Shown: piece by piece, positions 1-9,859 of the stretch | Numbering within the stretch: position 1 is the stretch's first letter | Layout: each line of letters starts with the position of its first letter | Origin: Isohypsibius dastychi | Taxonomy: Eukaryota; Tardigrada; Eutardigrada; Parachela; Isohypsibiidae | DNA: 19,723 nt | Assembly (NCBI GenBank): GCA_034696485.1 | Contig: JAQIWT010000466.1 | Coordinates: forward strand, 1 to 19,723 | Direction of reading: 5' to 3' | Notes under the pieces: generated by a model | Databases searched by the model: none | The model's input: only the letters and a program-made list of their open reading frames with translations | Told to the model about the DNA's origin: nothing | Program-made: the position numbers and the translations under genes

Positions 1-108
1 GAGACCAGGCAGAGCCGAAAAGGCTCTGGTTAGTCACAATCGGTCAAAAGATCACTCAGTTACTGAAGAGTTAAACAGACAATAATGTCATCTGAAACAC
101 AAAAATCC

Positions 109-116
109 CTGAAACG
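109..116. repeat. 8-bp target site duplication, left copy (hAT)
   Basis: CTGAAACG directly abuts the left end of the transposon and is repeated exactly at 3042-3049 after its right end. An 8-bp duplication is the hallmark of hAT-superfamily insertion. Its perfect state suggests the insertion is recent. Confidence 0.95.
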
Positions 117-137
117 CATAGATGAGAATCCTAGTCC
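117..137 (+). repeat. hAT left terminal inverted repeat (21 bp)
   Basis: The sequence begins CATAGATGAGAATCC and is the exact reverse complement of 3021-3041. It lies at the 3' (C-terminal) side of the transposase gene. Confidence 0.95.
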
Positions 138-173
138 TCGATTTTTTTAGGGAAGGGGATTTCCTCCCTTGGT

Positions 174-179
174 TTTATT
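174..179 (-). terminator. Possible poly(A) signal of the hAT transposase gene
   Basis: On the minus strand this reads AATAAA, about 210 nt downstream of the transposase stop codon and still inside the element. Position and sequence fit a canonical polyadenylation signal. A hexamer alone is weak evidence in AT-rich DNA. Confidence 0.35.
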
Positions 180-385
180 TCGCTCCCTCGTCGACTCCCT
201 AGAAGTTTAAGGATCCTAGGAATTTTAGGGAAAAGCCTAATTCCCTCGCGATGCGTTAGTTACAAAAAAAGCAATGTTTCATCAGTCTTCGCTAGTTTGG
301 ACACTGTTCAAAAAACATCACATCGCCTCAAAGTCATGAAAATGAAAGTTTCTCTGTACCGGCTTCTATTTAACACAAAAACAAA

Positions 386-2652
386 TTATTCGCGAACGGG
401 TTTAGCCACCAAAACAACCAATTCAGGATTCTGAAACCAAGACTGCAGACAAATCGTAGCCTGCATCGCTTTTGAACCCAACCGATTACGCCAAGGAGTC
501 ATAACTTTCTTTGCCTTTGAGAATTGTCTCTCCGAATCCGCAGAAGACGCACATACGGCCAAATAATCCCGAGCCATTTTCGCACAAACCGGAAACCGTC
601 CTTCAATATTTCTCCACACTTTCAGCACGTCGTCAAACTTTTCTTTTCCAACAGCAAAATAGTCGTCGACCTCGGCTTTAACTGGATCGTCCGACACAGG
701 AGCAACAACGGAAGCTGCCAACAATTCTCGGGCAGTCATGAGATCACATAGCTTGTTCGACACAACAACTGGATTTCCACTGCTAGTTTTCGGACCATAC
801 AGACGAGCAATCCGCAGAAACATGGCTTTTACGGTGGCCTGCTTACTCTCCGGAATGCTGTCAAGCTTCACGCATGGATCCAAAACTGCCGCAATGAGCA
901 TTCCCTCTTCTTTTAACCACGAATCTTCCACACAATTCTTCAGTTTCTCAAGCATAACAGTTCCCATTTCACGGATCCATTCTTTCTGGAAATAACAATT
1001 TATATTAAAAACAAAATTTCAAACACATTTCACTTTTTTCGGAATATTCTAGAAAGGTTAAAGAAGAAAGATGAATTCATCTGCAGGAGTGATAGTACCT
1101 ACCTCGTGAGCAGCAGCATAAGATTCGAAGTGATTCATCAGGAAGACAATATTCGCATATCCAATATGGAATGTCGCATCACCACTTTGAAGCTCATTTG
1201 ACACCATTTCCGGTTTGCGCAGCAGAAGCATCACTTCGTTGAGGTCATCCCAGTCTTCCTCAGTTAATTCCTGAAGCCGTCCCAGAGTCTTCTTTTTGCC
1301 ACTCAAATAACTGCTGAGAAGATCTTTCTGCTCCAGAGCATCACGAATCATATAATAAGTACTGTTCCATCGTGTACAGACATCACGGGATAATTTCAGG
1401 TCCGCATTTCCGGTGTGTTGAAGATACTTCAATTTTGCGAGAGGATAATGAAGCGCAATAACAATTGCCCGTAGTTTCTTGATGCATTCCACCTTTTTCT
1501 CCAATCCAAGTTGAACTGCCGTATTGATGCAATGACATAAACATGGAACTCGAATTTCTTTGACTGAAAACAGCAAACAGAATTAGCGATTGATATCTTC
1601 AATTAACAAAAATATTTTGTAGAAAATGTTAAACAAATTTTGCCAACATACCGGGAATTTCCTTCTTCAAATTTCGTTCCACGGTCAACGGAGAATTCAT
1701 GGCTCGAATTGCAGCAGACATATTCGCTGCTCTATCAGCGGTGATACCCAAAATTTTATGGGCTATACCGAAACAACGGAGAACCTTCAGCACCAAATCC
1801 GAAAGATATGTGGCAGTCTGACTTCCATCAACTTGAATAAAATCCAACACAGCGTTCATCCGCACAAAAACCAACGACATCCAGTGAACAGTAATAACAA
1901 TATAATGGTCCTGTGAACAAGAACTCCAACCGTCGAAAGTAAGCGATAGTTTTCCAGGAGCAAGGGATAAAATCTGCAACAAATCTTCATAAATAAAATT
2001 CAAGGCACCAACTTCGTCGGAAAACTGCAACAATAAAATTTACCTCTTTCAACTTTTCTTTGATAAGATCGAAGTCATTCACGATATCGCTTTTCAAGAT
2101 ATGGCGTCCAGGAAGAACGAAGTTCGGATTAAGTGAGCGACAGAAATTAACGAGGTGTTCATGTTCCACGATCTGGAACGGAAGTGCGCAGGAAACAATC
2201 AATTTGCGGAGATCAACATAAGCCTGGCCTTTTTCTCGAATCCGAGGCTTGAATATGTCCGGGACTTCCGGTTTGACAGATGATGTGGTTGCAACTTTCT
2301 TCCCAGTCAATGGACCGCACGTCAAAGAGTGATGAGCGTTATAATGCTTCTCCAGATTATCCGACGACGTTTGCTTACTGTACTTCTTCGCACAATGATT
2401 ACACTCAATTTTTGCAGTCCCTTCCTTGAAATGATTCCAAACTGCAGCAATTTTTCCCCTGAATTTCTTCTTTGGCGGCAGATTTGTCGAAGCTGTCTCG
2501 CTTGCCGATGGTCGCTTTCGAGGTGATAATCCATGAGCTTCACGTTCTGCTTCCAACTCGGCGTCAATCCCCTCACATCGTCGACGATCGTCCTCGTCCT
2601 CCTGATTGTCTTCCGCGTCTTTCTGTTTTCTGGCTGCAGAAAATGACGCCAT
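386..2652 (-). CDS. hAT transposase, BED zinc finger plus hATC domain (4 exons, 663 aa)
   Basis: Cut-and-paste transposase of the hAT superfamily, expected to act in the nucleus on the terminal repeats of this element. Exons inferred on the minus strand are 2652-2044, 1973-1652, 1563-1103 and 985-386. The introns of 70, 88 and 117 nt are all GT..AG, and the phases join without a break. An acidic and basic N-terminus precedes a BED-type zinc finger (W72, C84, C87, H103, H107/108). The RNase-H-like core shows the first Asp in SLTFDGW (D217), the second in GITADRA (D283), a CxxH pair in PCLCH (about 318-321), the TRWNS motif (about 374) and a Glu near 429. The hATC dimerisation region is at about 567-650, with ARDYL, SSADSERQFS and a final LQSW. 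The start is the first ATG. An inner acceptor in intron 1 would add 17 in-frame residues but implies a 19-nt intron and breaks the family alignment before the first Asp, so I prefer the 70-nt intron. Confidence 0.9.
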
Positions 2653-3020
2653 TCGGGTAGGCAAAACTCAGAAACAAGGAAGAGAAGAGAACAATCCACC
2701 GGAGAAAATCAGAAGTGCGAGTGGAGCAGAGATGATGAAATATCATAAACGGGAAAATGAGATCATCGCGTCGACCCCGTGGTCGTGCAATCGTAAGCTA
2801 CGAGGCTTACGCTACCATCTGACTTAACCATTAAAGATTGCAAATAGCTCAAAAGTCAAAAGTAATCAATTCTGCCAGAAGTTTTTCGAAAGTTCATAGA
2901 GGATTTTAAGGAAGTTTCCTCTATTAGCTCCCTAGGAGATTTAGGCTCCTCGGTTGTCTCCCTAGTTTCCTAGCCATTTTAGGAAACTTCCTCGTCCCTC
3001 GTCGCTTCCCTCGTCCCTTA

Positions 3021-3041
3021 GGACTAGGATTCTCATCTATG
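3021..3041 (-). repeat. hAT right terminal inverted repeat (21 bp)
   Basis: Exact reverse complement of 117-137, ending ATTCTCATCTATG. It is immediately followed by the second CTGAAACG copy and lies at the 5' (promoter) side of the transposase gene. Confidence 0.95.
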
Positions 3042-3049
3042 CTGAAACG
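3042..3049. repeat. 8-bp target site duplication, right copy (hAT)
   Basis: CTGAAACG, identical to 109-116. Together they fix both ends of the hAT insertion. Confidence 0.95.
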
Positions 3050-3183
3050 TGACTCTAACCTCACATTTTTACGTTTTTCTGCCACAACGGTCTTCTGATT
3101 AACCGCGTTGGCGCTTCCTCCATTTTTTTCTGTTTGACATAATATTAGAAATTTTTAGCGAATGATTTGTTTTGGTTTTGACC

Positions 3184-3492
3184 ATGCTGATTCGGACAGC
3201 CGGCGACAAAACAAGGGTTGGAAAGTATCACTTTTTTGCCGTTATCTTGATCCTCTTTTTTATTCATCTTCAACAATTTGATTTCAAGGAGTAATACGAA
3301 TGCTTACCTCCAGCAGCAAAAACAGAAAGAAGCGAAATAATCAAACAGGACGGGAAGGAAATCGCTTAGCGCAAGCTTAGGGTATTCATTGTGGCTGAGC
3401 AGAAACAAACGCTGTATAGAAAGGAATGCGTCTTGGAATTTCGGTCTGGCCAGTGTCCAGATGCGGAATCAAGTTCAACACATAGAGAATAG
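3184..3492 (+). pseudogene. Coding-like remnant with an N-terminal membrane anchor
   Basis: An ATG at 3184 opens a basic N-terminus followed by a hydrophobic stretch (residues about 14-29, including FFAVILILFFIHL), which resembles a type II signal anchor. The frame runs to 3290. A GTAATA donor at 3291 and an AAGCTTAG acceptor ending at 3380 would form a 90-nt intron and keep the frame open into VFIVAEQKQTLYRKECVLEF, until a TAG at 3490. The same frame continues coding-like past that stop to another at about 3598. I do not recognise the family. Type II Golgi enzymes have such N-termini, but nothing catalytic is seen. It could be a decayed gene 5' end or chance. Confidence 0.25.
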
Positions 3493-5832
3493 GGAGAGGA
3501 GATCAACTGGAGTGAGGAGGACGGAATCAAGTTGTGCGTAACAGATTTGATATTAGGCGATCAAAAGAGTGAGGCGAATACTATATATTCAATTTGACCG
3601 CAGTGTTGGCGTAGTTCTTGCGTTTTCACACCTTCTATGAAATCTGAGAATTACCAACGGTGACACGGAAAAATTGCACGTTCGATACGATCGAGTACAA
3701 GCGAGGACTGCCCGAGATTTTTTGTTGAAAGATTTCAAGAATTGGCATCATTCCCGTTCTCGCCGGAAGTGGTTTCTCAACCTTGCCACGAATCGAGAAA
3801 GCTGTCACAACCAAACCGAGAAAGCAACGCGGAGAACTGACTGACGTTCGAGTTCCCACACTAGGAAGGAAGTGATGGGAAACAATCGCCCGCACGGATT
3901 ATCGACCGCGTTGTACATTTAATTGAATTGAATCAAATTTCAAACATTCCTCAGTGTCCGATCCAGTCAAAGATGACGAAGATGTCACTGTATTGGGCTG
4001 TAAGTTCTCTTTTGTCTATTGTTGTTGAGTACTCATATCAAAATCCACCATCCGGAATTCGAAAGATCCGTCTTATTTTGATTCTGAAAATTCAATTTGT
4101 TGCAAGAGCAGCTTCTGTCACAGAGACACCGTCGATATTTTGTTTGAGTCCGTATCATATCGACTCAAACAAGTTTTTTAACCTTTTTGAGAGGACAAGA
4201 GTTCTTCCTTGGCACTGCAACTGCGGAGTCGACTTGTTCTCACAAATCGTGTAATTGAAATGCTATCTGTCCAATGTCATCTTAAAAACATGTCATATGG
4301 TCAAATCCATTGAGAAAGAGAAATCAAGCTTTCCGAGGCACTGGAGAGCCAAAGCCAGTCAACAGCGAGCTTGCAACTGATGATCAAGGAGTAAAAACTG
4401 TCATGCGTCATGCTGAAACACAAAGCCAATAACATTGAGCAAATCGTCTAGAGATGCCAACCGTATAATTCGCTGTATAATGACGTGATATCTAGACGGT
4501 AGAGAGGTAAAAAAGCCATGAAGTCCACGCATAAACAAGCAGCATGTGAAACTTTGGTATTGCGGTTGCAGGAAATCAAGGAACAGGGAAGAAGATGAAA
4601 AATGTTGTGCCAACGCTGGTGACTTGGGGAGCCTTCTTCCTCAGCAGCTCTGGGAATTCTGACGGAAGTCGAGGAATCCCACGCCAAATATCCACAAGGA
4701 CTCAAGATAAAATTTCTTTCCACAAACAGTCTTTTCTGTGATCAAAGCTACGGCGGCGCGATGGCGGACGAAACACATAATGGCGGAAGTGTTTCCTGAA
4801 TTGATCCCGACGAAGACGGCGCGAAGGCGGAATACGTCAAAACAAAATCAGAAGATGGATTCAATAATCCTAATGAGTCTGCCTAAACAATCCGAAATGC
4901 TGCAGCAATTTCACAGTTTTTTCAACTAAAGAAGAACGTAGAAGTGAAGATAGAAATCGGATGTTGACTACCAAAAGGCGAATCAAAAGCAAGAGCCGCA
5001 TTGTGGCGAAACGGATGAGACAGGAAAATACGGCGAAGTGCCGCAATCACCAAAAGGCGTTCCCGGTTGCTCTCCGTTGGCATTTCCATTGATCCTGTGC
5101 AGCTTCTAGAAATGAATTATTCGGATTCCACAAGCACAGCGACTGAGAACAGGGTGCACGCATGGGTAAGTACCTCGGTAAACCTGGGTTGGAGAACCTC
5201 CTTTACATTGTCACCAGCGATGAGGCCAAGACGTATGTGTCAAAAGTTAACGGCCGAAAGAGAATTCGCTATCGATTCGGGAGAGAATTTGTGCCTGAAA
5301 GTCACAGTAAGATATGGGAAAAATAGCCATTGAAATTGATGTTTGTCAGGAACTCGCGTGGAATCACCAAGCAAGCACCGATTTGTTGACCTTCAGCGCA
5401 AAGATTGAAAACGCAGTCTATATCGATCCTTTTTCGAAACATCAAGTGGTTCAATCAAGGCAGCGCTCCTCTAAAGAACAATGAATGGCATCGTAACAGC
5501 GGGATGAAATTCGTTCCCAAAGAAGACTGGATGGCGAAGTTGCAGACTTCGGTCCGATGGATTTCGAGACTATGGAGATTCAAAAGCAGAAGACAGAAAC
5601 CTGCCTAACAAGGATAGCGTGTCCTGACTAAGGAGTGGAAAAAGATTGATTAGAATGGAGTAACCCCTGCGTTTCAAGAAGAATCGTGTCGAACTGATCA
5701 TCAAGAATCGAGGATTTCGACAAACTGATCTTTCGCTATGGTATATATGTTTTGCAAAAAATAATAACAGAACTATTGATGCCACTTCCTCGCTCGCCTA
5801 AGATCAAATTGGTCCCTCTTCTTTAACGTAAG
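3493..5832. other. Region with no confident gene
   Basis: No frame here shows a recognisable domain. Short open stretches exist. One at about 4592-4735 starts MKNVVPTLVTWGAFFLSSS, which resembles a signal peptide, and stops after 48 codons. An acidic frame runs about 4630-5010 but contains stops near 4798 and 4884. Around 5166 and 5310 there are good GTAAG donors. The second forms a plausible 43-nt intron ending in TTTGTCAG that joins two open frames (5245-5308 and 5352-5480). This may be one or more decayed or lineage-specific genes, but the breaks and lack of homology prevent a call. Confidence 0.3.
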
Positions 5833-6447
5833 ATGTTCTCCTTTCCTGTCTGTCTCGCTCTTGTAGCCCATTGTGCACAAAATGCCAAGATGTTCTCAAA
5901 TTTGGACACTGGGCAGAGAGCATATGAGCTCAGTCCAGGTATACTTAGTTGCAGCCATTCTCCGCTTTTTGCAAAATTTTCCGAATTTTCTCCAGTTGAA
6001 ATGGGAGACAAACCATTGTCCAAAAATTTCTCTGACAAAGGGGCCCAATTAATTTTATGGAAGTGTAAGAACACGTTTGCGGAAGGGAGTTGTGAATCTG
6101 CCTCCAGTGGCACGAGTACTTCTCATATTCAATTTGGTTTTGCAATTATTCACCGTGGGCGATATTTTCTTCCGGCCTTACATTAACGAATCTTATATAA
6201 GAAGCGAATCGAAGGGAACATATTTTGCTTCCGATTACTAGAATGCAGATGAGTGTTTCATGAAATTCCGGCCGGAACCGGCCATGACTTGCAGCTATTG
6301 CTCTCCATATTACACTCCATTTTTGATCAAACAGGGTAATAGGATACTTCATTGAGGAGGTTGGTGCAGGACATGATTTTCCAATCAAACTTAGCGGATC
6401 CAGTGAGACGACAACCACAAATGGCGAATTCCCTCTGTCAAATCCGG
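5833..6447 (+). pseudogene. Unrecognised secreted-protein-like remnant
   Basis: An ATG at 5833, with A at the -3 position, opens a 117-codon frame ending at 6186. Its first 16 residues (MFSFPVCLALVAHCAQ) resemble a cleavable signal peptide. From about 6148 a different frame becomes coding-like. It reads GDIFFRPYINESYIRS, is interrupted by a TAG near 6238, and continues with a cysteine-bearing stretch FRPEPAMTCSYCSPYYTPF. It could be followed by an intron of only about 34 nt and a Thr/Ser-rich tail ending at a TGA near 6450. The shift between frames and the stop suggest a decayed gene, or an exon structure I cannot resolve. I do not recognise the family and assign no function. Confidence 0.2.
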
Positions 6448-7372
6448 TGTGAATGTATTAAAAAAACTGAGGTGAAGTGTAGTTGAATTATCCGTAGATA
6501 GAACGGTTCTAAACAACAGAACAGCTCAAAACAACAGAACAAAATTGGTAGATCAGCTCAAGAACCGAAAGCACCGAACCGAAAATCCAGTGAGCCGGTA
6601 TATATCGAACTATATAATCAAATCAAAAGCACGGCCCGGTTCAACCAGTTCACGACCGGTTCAACCAGTTCACGACGTCATGGGCCGGGCTTCTTCATGA
6701 CCCATCCGTGCCAACACCAGAGGCAACACAACTTTTATCGATGGTCCGGTGAGAAACTATGCATCCTATGACGTTTTAGAATGGAACAATTTTGACCACA
6801 GATCAGCAGATTATATTCATTGCCTAGGATTCAGTGGGCTCTGAACATGGTCCAGAGATAGAACAGTCACGTTTGTACAGACATCGGTTGCGAGTTCGGG
6901 ATATTGAACATTCTTGAATAGATCGAAGCCGTTCATATCAATTTCACGTTTTGACGAAGTTTCACCGTCTCCTTGGCAGCTCGTGCGGATGTCTCAAAAC
7001 CAGCAGCAGATAAGGACGACCCCGTCACTAAGTTATTAAACGACCCAAGCAGAATTCCATATTAAACATAAATTTTTGCTCGTTTTGATAAGCTGTTGTT
7101 GATCTCAATCCGACAGCGCCTTCAACAGCAACAAAAAAAATGTTTACTGACAGAACCACGGATTTTCTGTGTGGCTGGGGCCTATTGATCATAGAGCATC
7201 TCAACTTACCCCCACTATTTAAATTGAAAAATTTTCGTCATCCGTTAACGAAAAGTGCCATTATTATTTCCGGTCACCCACGATTCTTTCAAAATGATGG
7301 CCACTGGTCAAGAGTCGTACAGGGGGTAACACACTGACGTCATCCTTCGTCACACACTGAACCAACACATCG
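6448..7372. other. Intergenic, no gene seen
   Basis: Low coding potential throughout. Around 6505-6600 there are repeated CAACAGAAC and ACCGAACCGAAAA motifs similar to those in the inverted repeat arms at 8501 and 10724. One exact tandem 20-mer is listed separately. An open frame at 7140-7337 is short and shows no domain. Confidence 0.4.
6636..6675 (+). repeat. Tandem 20-bp repeat, two perfect units
   Basis: Two exact head-to-tail copies of a 20-mer beginning CCGGTTCAACCAG (6636-6655 and 6656-6675). They lie between GGCCCGG and GGGCCGGGC segments that can pair with each other, so the repeat sits in the loop of a potential hairpin. It could be part of an old foldback or miniature element. Confidence 0.85.
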
Positions 7373-7954
7373 CCCGGGCACAGCCTGGTACTGGGCAGCT
7401 CGAAACAGCTAGTTATTTCCCTGTACCTTACTTCCAGGTATCTGACTTGCCAGATGGTAGGAAAAGCTTTAATCTACTACGCAGAGAATTTTCAGACGGT
7501 TTGGCTCAGAGATTGTTGGACCGAGAGATTGTTTCCAATAACTCGACGGATAGCTAGCAAAAAAAATTCATGCTCAGTAAAAACCATGCTCCCCGAAATA
7601 TAGCAGGTCGGACCAGCCAGTGGTTCGGAGAACTCAACCGAATATGGATTTCGAAAGAGGAATGAATGAGCTATAGTCTGGCTTTGACGAGGATGGGCTA
7701 CGAAATCACCGGAATCTTCAAGAAACTTTCTTGTGCAGGGCTAGCAGTCACGCTGGCAGGGTCGGAGTGCGTTGTCAAGGAGGAGTGGTTCGTTTTGATT
7801 TTTCTGTCGTTCAAAATACTATTGGATCTTGGGTAGGCCGTGTAAATCTTATGGTTGAAAGACAGGGCTTTCATACAGAACTAAGTAAGAAAAGGATTTT
7901 ACTTTCAGTGACAGGGAATGAAAGTACCTGCTAAGGTACCAGGCTGTGCCCGGG
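7373..7954. mobile_element. Putative non-autonomous TIR element (582 bp)
   Basis: Bounded by 19-bp perfect inverted repeats, 7373-7391 (CCCGGGCACAGCCTGGTAC) and 7936-7954. A subterminal TTCCCTGT motif also occurs near both ends in inverted orientation. The interior has no recognisable transposase. An open frame at 7731-7934 has no domain I know. No convincing target site duplication flanks it (left neighbour ACATCG, right TCACCT), so the superfamily is unassigned. It may be a MITE or foldback element whose duplication has decayed. Confidence 0.6.
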
Positions 7955-8500
7955 TCACCTGTAGATCGGCGAACAGTTTGAAGTCATCTGCAAAAAGGCT
8001 CATAATGACATCTGTAGGATCTAATGTATTAGATCAAGAATTTCCAAGTCACTGAGGATCGCCCTGCACAGACACTCACGGCCGGAAGTGGTAAGTTGTC
8101 TGAAATACCTCGCGAGTCCCAGTACTTTTTCCGCTGATCCTACTGATTTTCTGTATTGAAACAAGAGCATTCTTCCTTGTTTGCACCAGACATTTGAGCA
8201 ACAATTGCTGGCCGAAGCGATTTTGAAACGGAGTTCCTCGTTTTTGCTTATCATCTGGAAGGTTTATAGCTGAGAAACATTAGCTGAAAGAAGCTATTGG
8301 TTATGGTTATTGAAAGAAATTATTCCAGTATTGAATCAGCAAGGTAATGGGCAGTAGTGGATTTCCGGCTTAGGAGTGCTAAATTTCCCTCTCTCATCGC
8401 TCCCTCTCTCATCGCCTGTCATTCGGCTTGCAGGCTGTCACCAAAATTTTCCCACGGCAGAACCATTGAGTTTCGATTGGGATCAAAGAATGGATGCTTT
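7955..8500. other. Intergenic, no gene seen
   Basis: I see no supported gene. The stretch contains the 18-nt near-perfect palindrome GATCTAAT-GT-ATTAGATC at 8018-8035 and the 15-bp tandem repeat listed below. Confidence 0.4.
8387..8416 (+). repeat. Tandem 15-bp repeat, two units
   Basis: CCCTCTCTCATCGCT followed at once by CCCTCTCTCATCGCC. One mismatch at the last base. Confidence 0.85.
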
Positions 8501-8617
8501 AAAACTATACTTGGCATCGGTTCGCGAACCGAACCGAACCGAACCGAAAAATGCAGACGAGTGACTTGAAATGCACAGACGAGTGAACCGAAAACGAATT
8601 CAGGACTTGGTACCAAA
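8501..8617 (+). repeat. Left arm of an outer inverted repeat around the Harbinger-like element
   Basis: This segment is the imperfect reverse complement of 10724-10820. Shared blocks include TATACTTGGCA, AACCGAACCGAAAA, GTGACTTGAAATGCA and GACTTGGTA. The left arm has extra CGAAC units (four tandem GAACC/CGAAC repeats at about 8526-8548). The arms enclose the PIF/Harbinger-like element, so they probably belong to an older palindromic element or to two inverted copies of one dispersed repeat. Confidence 0.75.
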
Positions 8618-8773
8618 AGAGTTGACGAGTTGGTGTTGAATACGGTCATTTCGGATTTCTGAACACCGTTTCACGCTTTTACGATGCGTTTTCAACTGAA
8701 TCATTTCAAAATTGCTGCCATTTCCCAAATTAATTCAAGAACGAAAAAAAAATCAAATTCGATCTCGGTACAG

Positions 8774-8776
8774 ATT
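8774..8776. repeat. Possible 3-bp target duplication (left)
   Basis: ATT precedes the left 33-bp terminal repeat, and ATT follows the right one at 10270-10272. Three base pairs is the length typical of PIF/Harbinger, though the usual preference is TWA. A chance match is possible. Confidence 0.5.
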
Positions 8777-8809
8777 GGCACTCTACAATTATAAATTATC
8801 TGAAATAAT
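8777..8809 (+). repeat. Harbinger-like left terminal inverted repeat (33 bp)
   Basis: Exact reverse complement of 10237-10269. Begins GGCACTCTACAATTAT. Confidence 0.9.
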
Positions 8810-9053
8810 TATCCTGATTATATTATCCGAATTATATTTCAGCCGATCGCCGATTGGCTGTGAAATATGAGTCTGAATTATCTGAATAACCAGCCCTCGA
8901 GCTGGTTTTCTTGATTATCTGGATTATAGTATATGCTCGCCTCGCTTCGTTTGAAATTGGAACTATTTTCGTTTTACTCGTTCATTTCGCGTGTAGCAGC
9001 ATTTTCGAAGTTTCACGAAGCATCATTCATTCGGATTTCGATTCTCACCTGAA

Positions 9054-9792
9054 ATGCTGCCGAAAGCAAAGAAAAGGAAGGAGATAGCCAAAGCTCCAGA
9101 GCCCGTTTCCGACAAGGAGCTGGAAATCCACGAAGAAAACTCCGAAGAAAGCTTCTCCACGCAGCGGAATAACTTCTGATGGGCAGATTCTAAAAGCCAG
9201 GGTGCGCTTCTGGAATGGCTTGAAATTCAGAAAAATTATGACAGACTAAAAGGATCAGCATCTGGATTGTTGTTCGAAGGAGGAAAGCAGGGAAGAAAGC
9301 CCACCAACAGGTCAACAAACAGTTCTCGAGGAAATTGTAAATTTCTTAAAAGTTGAAGCTGGAGTGGAACACAGAGTTATCCAGATTCGAAATAAGATGA
9401 AGCACATGGAAAAAAAGTGGAGGGATGCTGATCAAATGTTGGATGTAACTGAAGAAGGAACGAAATCTCGAGAAGAGAAGCTTGGAATTCCAAATAATTC
9501 CGGGGAGTAACGAAGTGTTTTGTCTTTCTTGACTCATGTTCCAATATTTGTAGGTAACAATACGAAGTTCTGCCCTCTTTTTGAACGACTTAATCCAATC
9601 TTTGGACAACGTGCCCGCAATGAACCGCCGTATCGGGGGGACAGCATAGATTCCCCTGTTCTCGAAGCTACCAAAAGCCCAACCGGAAGTGGAGAATCTG
9701 ACTTTGATAAGCGCTATGAAATCAAAATGCAGGATGAAGGCGAAAGACTTTTACTCCAAATCCAGCAAGCGCAGTTGAATAAAATTGGATGA
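9054..9792 (+). pseudogene. Broken Myb/SANT-like DNA-binding protein of the Harbinger-like element
   Basis: The ATG at 9054 starts a lysine-rich N-terminus (MLPKAKKRKEI). The frame meets a TGA just before WADSKSQGALLEWL at about 9180, then shifts frame near 9305-9310. The body shows a Myb/SANT or MADF-like pattern: ALLEWLEIQKNYDRLKGSAS, then VLEEIVNFLKVEAGVEHR, then QIRNKMKHMEKKWRDAD. A possible intron (donor near 9508, acceptor TTTGTAG at about 9553) joins an acidic C-terminal exon ending QLNKIG at 9792, but the phases do not fit a canonical GT donor. In PIF/Harbinger elements such a protein partners the nuclease and binds the element ends. Stop, frameshift and splice defect make this copy a pseudogene. 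Confidence 0.6.
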
Positions 9793-9859
9793 TGTTTTGC
9801 AGAAAACTATCTTCTGATTTCTTTGGTTTTTCTGGATATCCAAAGTGAGACAACAACAT

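Larger units (their letters stand above)
117..3041 (-). mobile_element. Complete hAT-superfamily DNA transposon (2925 bp)
   Basis: The element is bounded by 21-bp perfect terminal inverted repeats (117-137 and 3021-3041), starts CATAG and ends CTATG, and is flanked by the 8-bp duplication CTGAAACG. Both subterminal regions are rich in short TCCCT(C/A)G-type motifs (about 160-255 and 2930-3020). hAT transposases typically bind such subterminal repeats. The interior holds one uninterrupted transposase gene on the minus strand with three short introns. No frameshift, internal stop or terminal decay is visible, so the copy is structurally autonomous. Whether it is active cannot be told from one copy. 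Confidence 0.95.

Noticed and set aside
10-28. Stem-loop CAGAGCC-GAAAA-GGCTCTG resembling a histone mRNA 3' hairpin
   Set aside because: The metazoan histone stem has GGCTCT first and AGAGCC last. Here the order is reversed on both strands, and no histone gene is near.
524-995. Plus-strand open frames across the hAT gene
   Set aside because: Shadows of the transposase exons on the other strand, with no domain content.
2652-2664. Start of the hAT transposase four codons further upstream
   Set aside because: That codon is TTG. The first ATG is at 2652, which is the expected eukaryotic start.
3635-3895. Minus-strand 86-codon open frame
   Set aside because: No domain, anchor or splice context. 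Other frames over the same bases are equally open.
4446-4497. Inverted repeat CGTCTAGA ... TCTAGACG
   Set aside because: Only 8-bp arms about 35 nt apart. Too short to support an element in a window this size.
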